From contig BFEA01000722.1 of NCBI GenBank assembly GCA_003427395.1, positions 1,815 through 25,013 of the forward strand: a DNA stretch of 23,199 nucleotides, written 5' to 3'. The notes beneath the pieces were generated by a model. That model saw only the letters and a program-made list of their open reading frames with translations, was not told where the DNA came from and searched no databases. Position numbers and translations under genes: made by a program. Each line of letters starts with the position of its first letter. Position 1 is the first letter of the stretch. Of this stretch, positions 9,080 to 19,445 are shown in pieces. Origin of the DNA: Chara braunii. Lineage: Eukaryota > Streptophyta > Charophyceae > Charales > Characeae.

Positions 9080-9225
9080 CAACCCCCTGCTTCTTGTCCT
9101 CCATTTTCTGCCTACGATTCATCGGGCAGTTCTCTCAGGCAATCAGATGAAGAATTTCATGACTCTGTGTTTCTTGTCCTTTATTCATTTTCTACCTACT
9201 GTTCACAAGGTTTTCTCTGTGACAT
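9080..9225 (+). repeat. Diverged tandem duplication, about 80 bp
   Basis: A block CTTCTTGTCCTCCATTTTCTG...CATCGGGCAGTTCTCTC is followed by a related block beginning TTTCTTGTCCTTTATTCATT and continuing TTCTACCTACTGTTCACAAGG. Spacing and internal order are kept, with many substitutions and short gaps. Confidence 0.55.
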
Positions 9226-9235
9226 TGCGCTGTTA

Positions 9236-10840
9236 CGGGAGGTGGGTGTGTGGGCACCTCGGACTGAACCAAACCAGAACAAGCGTGGTGCGCCTTGCAC
9301 CTGAGAGGCACATTACGAAGGAAAAGCTGAAAGAAGAATGGAAAGAAGATTAGAAAGTTTGGGGCGTTGGTTCTGGTCGGCTGTTTACTGGGGTGGACCC
9401 TTCAGCCACCCATGGACTGCAGCACGGTTGGTGGAGGAGTCTACACATGAGGAGGCTTGTGAGGGAGATCTTGCTGGCGATGGAGGCACCGGCACAGCTC
9501 AAGTGCCAGGTACGACGGCAGCGTCAGAGGTTGATCCTATGCCTGGAATCATTGAGGTCTTGGAGGTCAGCGCACAGGCCATTGACCCCATGCGGGCCGA
9601 CTGGAGGGGCAAGATCTCTCCATGTACCTAAGCCCAGTTCACTAGTCTGGAGTGGGCACCAGAGTATCCAGAGTCTTCTCAGTCCACAGGCTGCGGTGTA
9701 GGTTCTGCGGACAGCCAGTTGTGCTGTTGCCATACGAGCCGTGGGCCAGACGGCTGCATCTGATGGTGGACGACATTCGGCAGTGATGGCAGGCATTGTA
9801 GGAGGAGGAGGGTGTGCGACAGAGTCTCCTGCGACTACAGGCCGATGCTCGCATTGACTTGTGGCTTCATGGTCAGACACGCGCAAGGTGTTACAAAAGA
9901 ACGTGGATAGACAGCCTGGTGCACGTGGTGGACCGAGCAGGGCAACCCCAGAGATGGTGACGGCTGCCACTTTTGCACGTTCAGCCATGGACACGGGTAC
10001 AGATCCTCCGCTAGCCATGGTGGGACTTACATTGGGGAAGGATGTGTGGAGGATTGCTGCTAGGACCCCAGCGGGAGACAGGCATGCCGCAGAGGAGGAG
10101 GGCGTGGATAGTATGATGATGGCAGGCTGGGCATGCTGTAGGGTGGAAATGGATATTGTTGTCTATCCCGAGGTCAGAGCTGGTGGAGGGAGAATTATAG
10201 ATAGGACCATGGCAGTTCCTCTCTGCCTTTGCGCCGGAGTGATGTGAGCCTACCGTCTTCATCCGTAACAACATACTTTTATAATAGCTGTATACAGGGC
10301 AACTTTGAGTCCACATACAGCAATAATGACAGTGTGTTGTATTCGGGTGAAGACGGCAGGCATACATGGAAGGGGGGTCCAGGTCGACCCAGAGGCTCGT
10401 CTGCCATCTGTAGGGTTTGCATTATGCATTTTTCCATTGTTGCACTAGGAGGCATAGGGGCCGGGAGAGTAGGATGCGGGTAGGTTTACATTCTATTTTG
10501 GGTGGGCATGGCACTTTAGTTAGATGCTATATGTTCTTGTGTGGGTTGCAGGAGCGAAGCTATATGAAAAACAGTTGCTTGCTTTTTACTTTGGTTATTG
10601 GCAGTAACACTGTTGTCATGAACAGGCTCTTGTCGATTATCCATTTCTGTTCGGGGCATTGTTTCAAATTGGTTTGCCATTTTGGGCTTGGGAGTTATGA
10701 AGAGGGTGCCTTCAGAGTAGTCATGCCGATGGTAGTTGCCCCTCAATTGGTAGGCGGACTACAAGCCAATCGATCCACCCTTTGGCACATACTTGTCGGC
10801 TGTTGGTAGGCAACCTGCAACAAGAAAAAGTAAAGGCACC
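9236..10840. other. Unassigned; overlapping open frames without family resemblance
   Basis: Several open frames overlap on both strands (for example 9338-9631 plus, 9524-10018 minus and 9861-10247 plus). They are rich in glycine, alanine and arginine and share no motif I know. GAGGAGGAGGG and GATGGCAGGC words recur near 9785-9820 and 10090-10130, a hint of a degenerate internal repeat. An old gag-like or other transposon fragment is possible. Confidence 0.4.
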
Positions 10841-10845
10841 CTGGA

Positions 10846-11010
10846 ATAGGTCCCCCCTGCCCCTCCCCACCCCTCTATACCCCGCCAAACACCACCACAA
10901 CCCCCACCCCCGACACCTCGACACCCCCTAACAACCCCGTAGTGCCAACAGCAGCCCCAATAGCCCCCCCACATCCCACCCATAATCCCCCTCTACTCCC
11001 CTCCCCCCTC
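10846..11010 (+). repeat. C-rich low-complexity tract
   Basis: About 165 bp of runs of three to seven C separated by A- and T-containing words, with very few G. The minus strand is correspondingly G-rich with many G-runs, which could form G-quadruplexes. That is a structural inference only. Confidence 0.8.
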
Positions 11011-12139
11011 CAGTGGATTTGGGCTGTACTCAGCAAGTGCAGTACAGCCACTCACTCAGATTAGAAAAAAAAATTAAATCGGTGGATGGCCTGCTTGTAC
11101 CCAGTCCGCAGCCAGCCTAATAGGCATACCGGTAGGCTGCACTGCTGCAGAACGGTTGGCTGTCGGCTGCAAAATTACCCTGGTCCCCTCTCCAAAACCC
11201 TGTTGTGTGCTTGGTATTTCTGCTCTTTTTGTTTGTTAAATCACCAGTATGTTTCCCAGCCAAAGAATAAAATATGCAGCTTGCATGCAACTGCAACTTT
11301 CGGGGCTTGGCCTCCGGAGCAAATGGCTGGCAGCACCAGCCAAATGGAGGCCCACACTGGTTCATTTTTTTTCTGTGTGCAGGCTGTTTCCAGCCCCAGA
11401 GAAAAGTGCCTTGGAAGTACTGGTGGTTTTAATGTGTGTACTTCATATTTGCTTCAACTGGTGCGCACACAGAGAGAGAGAGAGACAAAGAGAGTGATCC
11501 TTGAAATGTCTGTCGCGATGGGTCTGTTATGCTTCAACATGTATTTTTCCCCGTCACACCTTCTTCAAGCAAGCCTCTGAAAGGGGAAAATTCATTTGAC
11601 AGACTTTGCGTGGACTGCCATAATACTATGTATAGTAACATTGTTTACACAATAATACAATATATAAACAGATAAAGTTTAGACTGTGTATTTCTGCCTT
11701 ACCAGCTATGCCAAGTCCATACTTAATCTGTCGTTACTCAAAATAGCGTCTTGTATTTTATGCATTCTCTGTACTCCAAACATTTGTCTATACAGTTCCT
11801 ATAAAATGAATTCTATACTCTACATAATCTATAGTCTACATTTAACCTACACCTACTCTAGGCAGTGTATGCGTGGTCTTTGAGTACTTCATTCATAGTC
11901 TATACTCTATAGTGTATACTTTAGCCGCTCTGCAAGCTCTGGTTGCTGGAGGTAGTGTGATGTCATAGGCATGGTGTATGTGCAACATATTTTGACTGGT
12001 CCATATCATTGCCCATAGGCTAAAGCATGCTGCATGCAGGTCATGTTTTACAACTTGCTTAATGATCGCTAATGTTTTTTAAACTTTTTTCCTCCGCCAC
12101 CCCCCCTACTGAGTGGATGTGAGGTCCACCCGACTTGTC
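11011..12139. other. No gene; AT-rich intron sequence
   Basis: No coding potential recognised. AAATTAAATCGGTGGATGGC near 11070 resembles words near 15440 (AATTAATCGGTGGCAATG), perhaps ends of one dispersed repeat. From 11600 to 11960 the DNA is AT-rich with many short TATAGT/CTATA words. Confidence 0.4.
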
Positions 12140-12352
12140 AACAATAACTTCTCTTGCTCTCCGTGCATGTAGTGATTGAGGGGATATTGATGAATCTGTG
12201 TGATAGAGGTCTGCTATCAAACCTTGCTGTTCACACCAATTGTAGACAATAACCTTTCTTGCTTTCAGGTTCGGTGCATGCAGTGATTGAGGGGAGGTTT
12301 TCACTTGGGTATGGATAATGAATCTGTGTAATAGAGGTCTGCTATCAGGTTT
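12140..12352 (+). repeat. Tandem duplication, unequal units of about 80 and 105 bp
   Basis: Unit 1 (about 12140-12223) and unit 2 (about 12244-12350) share, in order, ACAATAACxTxTCTTGCTxTC, GTGCATGxAGTGATTGAGGGGA, GATGAATCTGTGT or AATGAATCTGTGT, and ATAGAGGTCTGCTATCA. Unit 2 has an extra 20 bp or so before the last block. Confidence 0.85.
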
Positions 12353-12544
12353 GGGAAATGGCGTCCACAATGCAGAAGGAGGTTTTGATCTTATTTGAAT
12401 TATTATTATTATTTGAATTTATTTCCACTTTCCCCTGCCAAAAGAAAATTTCCTTGACACTTTCCAGGTATGACTGTACCTTCCTCGTGCATGTTCTCGT
12501 TTGTGGTGTTTCTCCACTTGATAATCTAGATGTGCTTCCATTTC

Positions 12545-12586
12545 TCTGTATACTCCCAAGCTTTCTGTATACTCCCAAACTTTCTG
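12545..12586 (+). repeat. 19 bp tandem repeat, two units
   Basis: CTGTATACTCCCAAGCTTT is followed at once by a second unit reading CTGTATACTCCCAAACTTT. Confidence 0.9.
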
Positions 12587-12785
12587 GTGCATGATATTGG
12601 AACCCTTGTTTTCAAAGTGAGAAGATATTGGTGGGCTGTTTGGTTGTTGATGCATTCCCCGTGGTGTCATCATCTCACTTGTTTCCTGATCATCTCAACC
12701 CTCCAATTCTCCCTCCTCGATGTTCTGTGTTGGCTTGAGTAAGGCATTGATGGCTGGATTCGCTCCAAATATTGTTGGTTGTTAG

Positions 12786-12944
12786 CCCATTCACTGCAGC
12801 CAAGCATATGGAAAGTGCAGGAATGATGGCAAAAGAAGCACGACGATGGGAAGTTGCCACTGCGTCCTACAAGCGAGCATGTGAACTGTACCTTGAGGCG
12901 GGGCGTCCTCAGCCTGGCGCTGACGCTCTCTTTAAAGGTGCCAG
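12786..12944 (+). CDS. Gamma-SNAP (NSF attachment protein gamma), internal exon
   Basis: This 159 nt exon translates without interruption from PFTAAKHMESAGMMAKEA through RRWEVATASYKRACELYLEA to GRPQPGADALFKGA. It is strikingly similar to plant gamma-SNAP (AAKHMESA...GRPQPASDAL.KGA) and alignable to animal gamma-SNAP (AAKAYEQAGMMLKE). These are alpha-helical hairpins of the TPR-like N-terminal sheet that bundles SNAREs for NSF. The acceptor is TTGTTAG|CCCATTC and the donor is CCAG|GTAACG, ending in phase 2, so the next exon should complete an arginine codon. That exon was not found in the remaining 10 kb, so another very long intron or a broken locus must follow. No stops or frameshifts are visible, in contrast to the surrounding dead elements. 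Confidence 0.94.
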
Positions 12945-13918
12945 GTAACGTGGTTTTGATCTGTTACATCTATCGTCCCTTTGCTATGCTTGACATAGGA
13001 CTCTGTTTTGCTCCCACTGTCCAAGGTTACGACATTATAACTGTGACAATCAACGCTGGGGTACATGAACATGTGTGTTTGCTCTTTTTCTTCTTTGGTA
13101 ATTTCCAAGTAACAGTGACCCAGAAAATATCGAGAACTTACTTGAACTCGCCCTGTCTTGTACTTTGTGGCTGTAGGCAAGCCTTAGTATTCGTATGCGC
13201 TTGTTGGGCAGGCCTGCACTATGGGAGAATCCATCATGGCAAACCCGTGATACCATCAGACACCCGGAGGTTCAATCAAGAGATGTAGATGGATCTGGAC
13301 TAAATTGAAAATATAATTTAAATATTTCAATAATTGTATTTTTCGAAATGAGGAGCAGGTTTCCATCAGGGAGTCAGGTGGAGGGGGTCATTGTTATCAG
13401 CACTAGCCAATAATTACTTGTTCAGTACTTGTCATGCACCTGTGTGGTGTGCCGTGCAGTGGGACTTGGACTTGCCAGAATGCAGCTGTGAGTCCAACAA
13501 GTTGATAGGTGTTGTGCATTGTCCATCATGTTGTGTGGGGTGCACAAAGAAAAAGAGGTGCACTGTACGTAACGACTCAGGAAGCACCCCACCACAGAGG
13601 GGTAGTCTCCTACCTACATCCACACAGTTGAGATTGTGGCCGAGATGTTGAAAGCTCATATGTCCCCACAAGCGCTACATTCAATTTCATAAGAGCCATA
13701 CAGTGCAACGGTCTCTCTCAAGTGAAAAGGAACAAACATGCCCCTTGTTCCACCTAACTAGCACAAGGGAGCAAACTGTAGGTCTGCCACACCCCAACAG
13801 CATGCAATCAAGTGGAAGCCATAGAAACATATGAGGGGAAAAAAAGGGTGCCTGAGAAATTATGGGGTACCAATCTGACTGACAAAACAAATACGGGCCC
13901 CAGTGTCATTGGTTCAGG
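12945..13918 (+). other. Intron sequence after the second gamma-SNAP exon, no further exon seen
   Basis: Starts with the donor GTAACG. Open frames at 12854-13288 and 13391-13651 read through the splice site or have no resemblance to gamma-SNAP. Confidence 0.55.
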
Positions 13919-13948
13919 ACTAGGTTGGCGAGCTTCAGCCAACCTAGT
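13919..13948. repeat. Perfect 11 bp stem-loop
   Basis: ACTAGGTTGGC pairs with GCCAACCTAGT around the eight-base loop GAGCTTCA. It stands alone in otherwise unassigned DNA. Confidence 0.9.
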
Positions 13949-15689
13949 GTCGAGTCGAACTACCGAGGCCAAAAGTTGCAGTATAGGGCCAAGAAAAATA
14001 TAGATGGCAGGCCTTGTGGCGAATACAGTGCTAAGGCCCCCATATATGGGCGACCTACTATGTAATCCCGGCCTCAACGCCCAACCTGCCCTAACCCAAC
14101 TGGGAACTGCCTGGATGGCAGATCCTGTAGCCGTGGAGAAGGAATGAGGAGGAAGAAGGTGGATATGGAGATAGAGCCGAAGAGGGGGAGAGACAACACC
14201 ACCAAGAACTTAAACCACACGTATTCCAAAACTGCACAACGAAGAATGAATGGGAAAACAGACTACAGGCTGGGGTATACTCGGGACGGATTGACTAGAC
14301 TGACTAGACTGGTACCGACGGCAGTACAGGACTGAATGAAAAACGGCCTGTGAGATCAGGCTGACGGTCTGGTCCCACAGGCCAAACCAATTGAAACACC
14401 AAATAGGCCTGACTATAAGCTGGAGGAAATAGAGTTCCAATGTACAATCCTCAGACCTGTAGTGGATCACGAGAGCCATAAACACGCTATCTGCAAAAAA
14501 AACAGCGGAACTCTACAAACAAAGGCCAAGGAATCTAGGATGCGGAGCAAGCTCTATGCGGAGTCCGTGTGAAGAGCAAATGTTTGATATACAAATCCCA
14601 ACTATCAGCTAGCAAATGAAATGAAAGACAATACAATGCTGAAGTCTTGGAGGTAAACTGCCTCAGTGTTGAAAAAGGCAAACAACAATATATCACAAGA
14701 TGAAGTTGTGACGCTGAACCACTGGGAGTGGGACGGTCTCAGAGTGAATGCCACCGGAGGACAGTCGCACACAAAAGTGGGATAGGTCATCAGGCTCATG
14801 GTGGGAGAAGGGGGGGGAGACGAAACAAAACCAATGGCCCTAACAGATAAACCATTGAGGCGGGTAATGCTCGACACAAGGGTGACATTATGCAGGGTCT
14901 ACGTGGAAGGGGAGCCTGGGATAGGATGATATGCCTAACTAAACGCATGGCCGACACTTCGGGGAAGGATGCAGGGGGTGAGGGGATAATGTACACAACT
15001 CACTGACTGGGAGGGAGCTAAAATTGCGGAGAAGGGGAGCGAGGATAATGCTACAGACCCAATGCCTACACGCTACAAAGGGAGAGCCCAACTCGGGAGA
15101 ACAAGCTAGGGGATGCAGGAAAAAACATCATGTGATACGCAAGGGAATGTACAAGGTAGGATGATGGCATGAAGTAGTCATGAGTTATGATCCTCACCAA
15201 TTTTGAAGTACGAACTCATGAGCTAAGTGGACCTCCGCTGCTGCTGCTGCCTCTCCCTAAGCTGGCGGCCACCCTCTGGTCCTAACGCTAAGTGGACCAA
15301 TGGGTGTCTTGATGAATGCAGGATCCGATCGTCCGGGTCAAGGTCCTCCCTGTTGCTCATAAGCTACAGAACTGTGCATTGTCTGCACTAGGACACACTC
15401 AATTGGCTACCGCAGCATAGTGCTAAGACTGATTTAAAATAAAAATAATTAATCGGTGGCAATGTCAGAGTATATACAATTGGGTCCAACAGGTAAGTCC
15501 AGATTCCTACAAACGAAATTCTCTTACTTGACTAGTCCGCAAACAGAAAGCAAATGAGCAGAAACAGAAAGTTCTACTTATGTTGTCTGTCAGATGTTAA
15601 TGGTTGTACATCTAACTACTCAAAAATAAAAATAGAATCGTTTGGATGGCTGTTGGCAGAGTGGAATTGTTTCCCGAACTTATCACCTG
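13949..15689. other. No gene seen; purine-rich unassigned DNA
   Basis: Purine-rich on the + strand (many GGAGGA and GGGGAG words at 14100-15120), so the minus strand is CT-rich. No protein family was recognised on either strand. Words at 15430 (AAATAAAAATAATTAATCGGTGG) and 15620 (AAAATAAAAATAGAATCGTT) look related to each other. Confidence 0.4.
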
Positions 15690-16208
15690 AAATCTACCCC
15701 TCCCTCAGTTCTTCTTGAATGTTGCTTGATGTCAGCGTTCCTGGGCAATCCAGATAGAGTGCGTGTCTAAAGGTGAGCACACGACCCACCGTTGTGCCCC
15801 GAGTCAATGATGAGTTGGCCAGCCCAACACCATGTTTACCTGCGGTGAGCCTTACACCGACCGATTGGCTGATCAAGAGGCAGTTTAAGGACGGCCCCCG
15901 AAGTCCTCAGGAATTATTGAATGTCGCGAACATGACGACGATCACAGCCAATGGAAGGCACCACACCGGTATTTATTTATAGACGTCCGGTACTCGTCTC
16001 CCCTGTAGGGCTGGCCTGCCCCTCATGATTTATCTACAGCGCAGCAGGCGGACAAAGGACAAAGCAGCAAAGCATGCGTGCTCTACTCCTGGTGGGTTGG
16101 CATGGTGACCGTTGTCGAGCGCATCGGCCCCCGCACAAGCGAGGGCCCTCCCGCCCGCGTCATGCAGGAGAAACTTAGGCTTTCAACCTTTCAGAGACAA
16201 GTCGGGGA

Positions 16209-16228
16209 CGACACAGTAACCTGTGTCG
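16209..16228. repeat. Perfect 8 bp stem-loop
   Basis: CGACACAG pairs with CTGTGTCG around the four-base loop TAAC. Confidence 0.85.
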
Positions 16229-16316
16229 ATCCTTCGCCGCTCCGGCCGAGTGCGCCAGCTGTACATCCCGCGGTCCCCTACGACAGGATAGGTTCTCGCG
16301 GGGCACAACTTACCTT

Positions 16317-16345
16317 CCCTAAGGGGCTGTCACCACCCTTAGGGG
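16317..16345. repeat. 9 bp inverted repeat beside a minus-strand GTAAGT
   Basis: CCCTAAGGG (16317-16325) and CCCTTAGGG (16336-16344) are exact inverse copies. On the minus strand the stem is immediately followed by AAGGTAAGTTG, a splice-donor-like word. Confidence 0.75.
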
Positions 16346-16920
16346 CGTATCCCCGCCGAGCTACCGACCCACGTGCGAAAGCTTTTATAATGCAATTGCA
16401 GAGGTAGGCCGGCCGAGGGCGTTTGCTCGTTCGCTGTAGCATAGGTACGCATGGTTAAACGCCAAAGTGGACCCGAACGTCGTCTGTCCTTGGGGCACTG
16501 ATCTCCCAGGAATCGGACCAACGTTGGTCGACTAGGACGTGATATTCCAAGCGTAAGGAAAACTGCGAGCGATCCTAGTCCCTTCTTCCAAAGACAATCG
16601 AAAGTTAAACATCAAAAGAAGACTCAGGTCAACGTAAATTGACATATATTCTGAAATCAACTTATATATAATACAGTCATGCGTACCATTCGTCCCGATC
16701 AATTTAACAAGGGTTGATTTGACTTTCATCGCGGACATCACTTATTAACAAAAGGACAAAAGCGTGACTTATACACGACGCGAAGAACAAGTGACGTCCG
16801 ACTAAAGTATCTACACTCTACTTGCCAGACGGTTGGACTGTCACGACATTCTCGACTTGATGAGATGCGTTGCCAAGTTCTTTCATTCCGCCCCATACTG
16901 ACTGCTAGCAAGGAATGTGA

Positions 16921-16951
16921 GCGCTCCAACTCTCAAGTAGAGTTGGAGTGC
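16921..16951. repeat. 13 bp stem-loop
   Basis: GCGCTCCAACTCT pairs with AGAGTTGGAGTGC (one G-T pair) around the loop CAAGT. It is among the strongest hairpins in this segment. Confidence 0.88.
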
Positions 16952-18074
16952 CATTGTTTTAATGGTGACTCCACTACTTCTCTAACTTTGGTGCGAATGT
17001 CATCAACAAGTAATTCGGCTACCACCTATACAAGTCAACGACCAACCCGAACAATCGGACGCTCGATGCCCCATTAAGGTCAAGGATCCATTTTTAAATT
17101 TTGTTGGTCGCTTCGTCTTCCTGGGCAATAATTACTCTTCCTGTTCCGCGAGTGATGAAATACCAGCCTGCGATATAAAGGTATTCAAGGCAATGCTCCA
17201 GTCACGCCTTTTTATCAATTAGTCTGATTGCCCTAGGCTTGCATTTCTTACGGCGCAAACCTGTCCGCTAAGGCAGTGCCTAGTTGCATTCCGTCCATAG
17301 CTAGTGAACACACGAACTGGGCTTCTTATGGCGCCAGTTTCCCATTCGTCTGTGGCTCCTAAGACGGCCACTAGAAGGGTAAACTATAGCGGTTCTTCTT
17401 AATGTGAGCCGCCAAGAACTTAACGCCTTTCGTGAATAACACACGTTCATCCCCTTAGGAGGTGGTCTGGGATACCCCTCGTCCTCGCCCGAGCGAACCT
17501 CGGATCTCAGAAGTCGGGCTGGCTCCACCACGATAGCATGGTATCCCCCCGCCTAAGCGGTCCACTCCGAGTCGCTAACAGGGTCGGCCNCTAAGGCAAC
17601 GAACCCCCGCCTCGGATGCCTCCTAGGGAAAGGAAGTGCACTTACCACAGAAGACGGTCAACCCTTTATCGCCTAACGTCAAGGGCGAACCTAGACGAAG
17701 AAGGAGATCGCATAGAAGAAAAACATTCAGATGGACGGGCATAGACAAAGAGGGTCATTCGGGAAAAATCTATGTCCAATTCACTTCTTCCCCTTTGTGT
17801 GATCGCTTCGTTTCTCGTCGTTTGCCTGTCTTCCCATCCTTTCAACATGCATGCAAGCAAAAAATAGAGGACAACCACCCTTCCATTCACTTTCGTTGAC
17901 ATGATTACATCTTCATTTTTCAAGCATCCTTCTACCTACTTGCACATCAGATCAAACAACAAGTTCAAAAGAAAACAATGCGGTCCCAAACTCATGTCAG
18001 ATTTCCATTCACACGTGCAAACACACATTCCCTCTACCTTTTCAGTGAACATTCAAAGAAACAGGGTTAAGCAA

Positions 18075-18183
18075 GTGTGGGTTCACACAGGTGTGAAGGG
18101 AACTGAGTCAGGTTAGCTGACCTTGAGTGAAGTTGAACCAAAGATAGCAAACGGCTTACTCAAGAAAGCCGTATAACCCACAC
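18075..18183 (+). ncRNA. Cloverleaf-like structured element (tentative)
   Basis: A 9 bp outer stem (GTGTGGGTT 18075-18083 with AACCCACAC 18175-18183) encloses three small hairpins: TTCACA/TGTGAA (18082-18097, sharing two bases with the outer stem), GTCAG/CTGAC (18107-18121) and ACGGCTT/AAGCCGT (18151-18172). The size (109 nt) and lack of a T-loop or anticodon arm rule out an ordinary tRNA. Whether it is transcribed is unknown. A fragment of an organellar intron is one possibility. Confidence 0.4.
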
Positions 18184-18190
18184 TCCAAAA

Positions 18191-18475
18191 ATGAGAAGAT
18201 CGTCGCAGTAAACTCTCAGAAAAGTGATCCACCCCACTCCCTCAAGGATCGTCCATTGACACGCAATCCCCTCAGTGCCTCAGCACTGTCACCACTTGCG
18301 ACCAGTACTACTATGTCACCACTGTGTCGAGGCGTCGCTGCCGCAATATGCGGATAGCACAACGTCAACACCACCGCAAAGCACACCCCCTCTTGACGAC
18401 ACTTCTCAAAATTGTCGTTGGCGCCGTAAAAACCGGACAGCACATTCACACCACCACTACAAGAAACACCGCTGC
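18191..18475. other. Degenerate continuation of the 52-53 bp repeat region
   Basis: GCxGCCGCAA, TCACCACT and GTCGxxGGCG words recur without a strict period, suggesting older copies of the units at 18476-18623. On the minus strand a 143-codon frame (18216-18647) runs through both parts. Its repeats (DAEALPKFCGG-like) follow from the DNA repeat and are not evidence of a gene. Confidence 0.5.
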
Positions 18476-18623
18476 TGCCACAAGATCTTGGCAGCGCTTC
18501 CGAGTCACCACAAAAAAAATCAGTTGCTGCCGCAAAATTTCGGCAGCGCTTTCGCGTCACCGCTGAAAAACCCCAGATGCCGCCGCAAAATTTCGGCAGC
18601 GCTTCCGCGTCACCACTGAAAAG
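18476..18623 (+). repeat. 52-53 bp tandem repeat, three units, each with a stem-loop
   Basis: GGCAGCGCTT recurs at 18490, 18542 and 18595, always followed by a TxxCGxGTCACC block and preceded by a stem-loop whose arms are CTGCCG-like and CGGCAG around AAAATTT. In unit 1 the stem reads GCTGCC/GGCAGC with the loop changed but symmetric (CAAGATCTTG), so the two arms appear to have changed together. Confidence 0.85.
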
Positions 18624-19039
18624 CGGACAGCACCTTCCCCTACACACTTCTCAAAAATGGACGCCGCCGCTGAAAGAGTCTCGCAGCATCTCCCCTACAC
18701 TCCTCCACGTGCAGCGGCAACTATGACTGCCCTCACTCTCACGCTCCCTACAGACCTCCAGCGCTTCTCTCTCTCTCCACCCCGCTGAGATGGCGGCTAT
18801 GGCTGTGTTCCACAACTATGGCCACCTCCAGCAGTCCTCCCTCCTCACTCGCAGACCTCCACTCAGCTCCCTCTCACTCCACCAGCAGCACCTCCTCCAG
18901 TAGCCACCATTCCCCCAGCGAAATGCTAGCAGCACCAGCCACAAATGAATGCTGGCTGGCTGGCTGCTGGCTGTTTTATAGTTGGCTGGAGGCTGTGGGC
19001 AGCAGCTTTGCCCCCCAGCCAAACTCGGAGTGAGGCCTG
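18624..19039. other. No gene; CT-rich and CTGG-rich DNA
   Basis: CT-rich 18700-18910, then CTGGCTGG words 18950-19000. Open frames on both strands are low-complexity. Confidence 0.45.
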
Positions 19040-19067
19040 GCCCTTGATCTCATACGAGATCAAGGGC
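19040..19067. repeat. Perfect 12 bp stem-loop
   Basis: GCCCTTGATCTC pairs with GAGATCAAGGGC around ATAC. It is the first stem-loop of the array, and 13 bp further on comes the 16 bp palindrome GTTCCCCTAGGGGAAC (19081-19096). Confidence 0.95.
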
Positions 19068-19176
19068 TGAGAAACTTGATGTTCCCCTAGGGGAACCAAA
19101 TTCCAGGCCTTGGTAATGCATCTGGCCGCTACCCCCGGCCAGACGTAGCCTCAACTGGCAGTATAAAGCCAGGTAG

Positions 19177-19205
19177 AGCAGACTGTTGGAATTCAACAGT
19201 CTGCT
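19177..19205. repeat. Perfect 12 bp stem-loop
   Basis: AGCAGACTGTTG pairs with CAACAGTCTGCT around the loop GAATT. Confidence 0.95.
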
Positions 19206-19445
19206 GTCATCTAAGGGTCCAGGTGCTTCCACTGCTGCATCTGGCCCTGCATCGCGGATAGATTCGCGACTCTTTTTCTCTCCTCCCCCCTTTTTTTTGT
19301 GAGGGGGCAGCTCGTTTGCAAAACGAGAAGCCTCCCCCTCTGTGTCATTTCACAGAATCGAACTAGAGTCAAGCTCAGCAGGGTCTACTTCTCCCCTTGC
19401 CCCGCGCGCCCGTACCCAGACGCAAACTGCGCCAGGTTCGGGCGC

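Larger units (their letters stand above)
3084..12785 (+). other. 9.7 kb gamma-SNAP intron filled with repeats
   Basis: The intron begins GTATCC and ends TTGTTGGTTGTTAG, and the flanking exons join in frame in the middle of the conserved GA-PF-AAKHMESA region. It carries a GAA microsatellite, a 22 bp minisatellite, a 107 bp tandem duplication, LTR-like copy B, a decayed hammerhead-like core on the minus strand and several low-copy duplications. No second gene is convincingly nested in it. Confidence 0.8.
15690..18190. other. Unassigned unique-looking segment rich in stem-loops
   Basis: This 2.5 kb differs in texture from its surroundings. It has balanced base composition, few simple repeats and several strong stem-loops: CGACACAG/CTGTGTCG, CCCTAAGGG/CCCTTAGGG, the 13 bp stem at 16921-16951 and the fold at 18075-18183. 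The minus strand has GGTAAGT words near 16313 and 17643. No open frame resembles a known protein. It could be organelle-derived intron or spacer, like the NUMT at 1690-2040, but I could not identify a tRNA, rRNA or intron domain V in it. One unknown base lies at 17590. Confidence 0.35.

Noticed and set aside
9524-10018. 164-codon minus-strand open frame and overlapping plus-strand frames
   Set aside because: No recognisable motif and low-complexity composition; overlapping frames are open on both strands, as in decayed GC-rich DNA.
12854-13288. 144-codon plus-strand frame overlapping the second gamma-SNAP exon
   Set aside because: It reads the exon in a different frame from the conserved gamma-SNAP frame and continues into the intron.
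17375-17410. Similarity to the conserved LSU rRNA block around GTAACTATAACGG
   Set aside because: Only about 20 bases look alike, and the normally invariant flanks do not match. An rRNA fragment would match over far more.
18216-18647. 143-codon minus-strand frame with repeated DAEALPKFCGG-like segments
   Set aside because: The protein repeats mirror the 52-53 bp DNA repeat and its older copies. There is no start context or family to support a gene.
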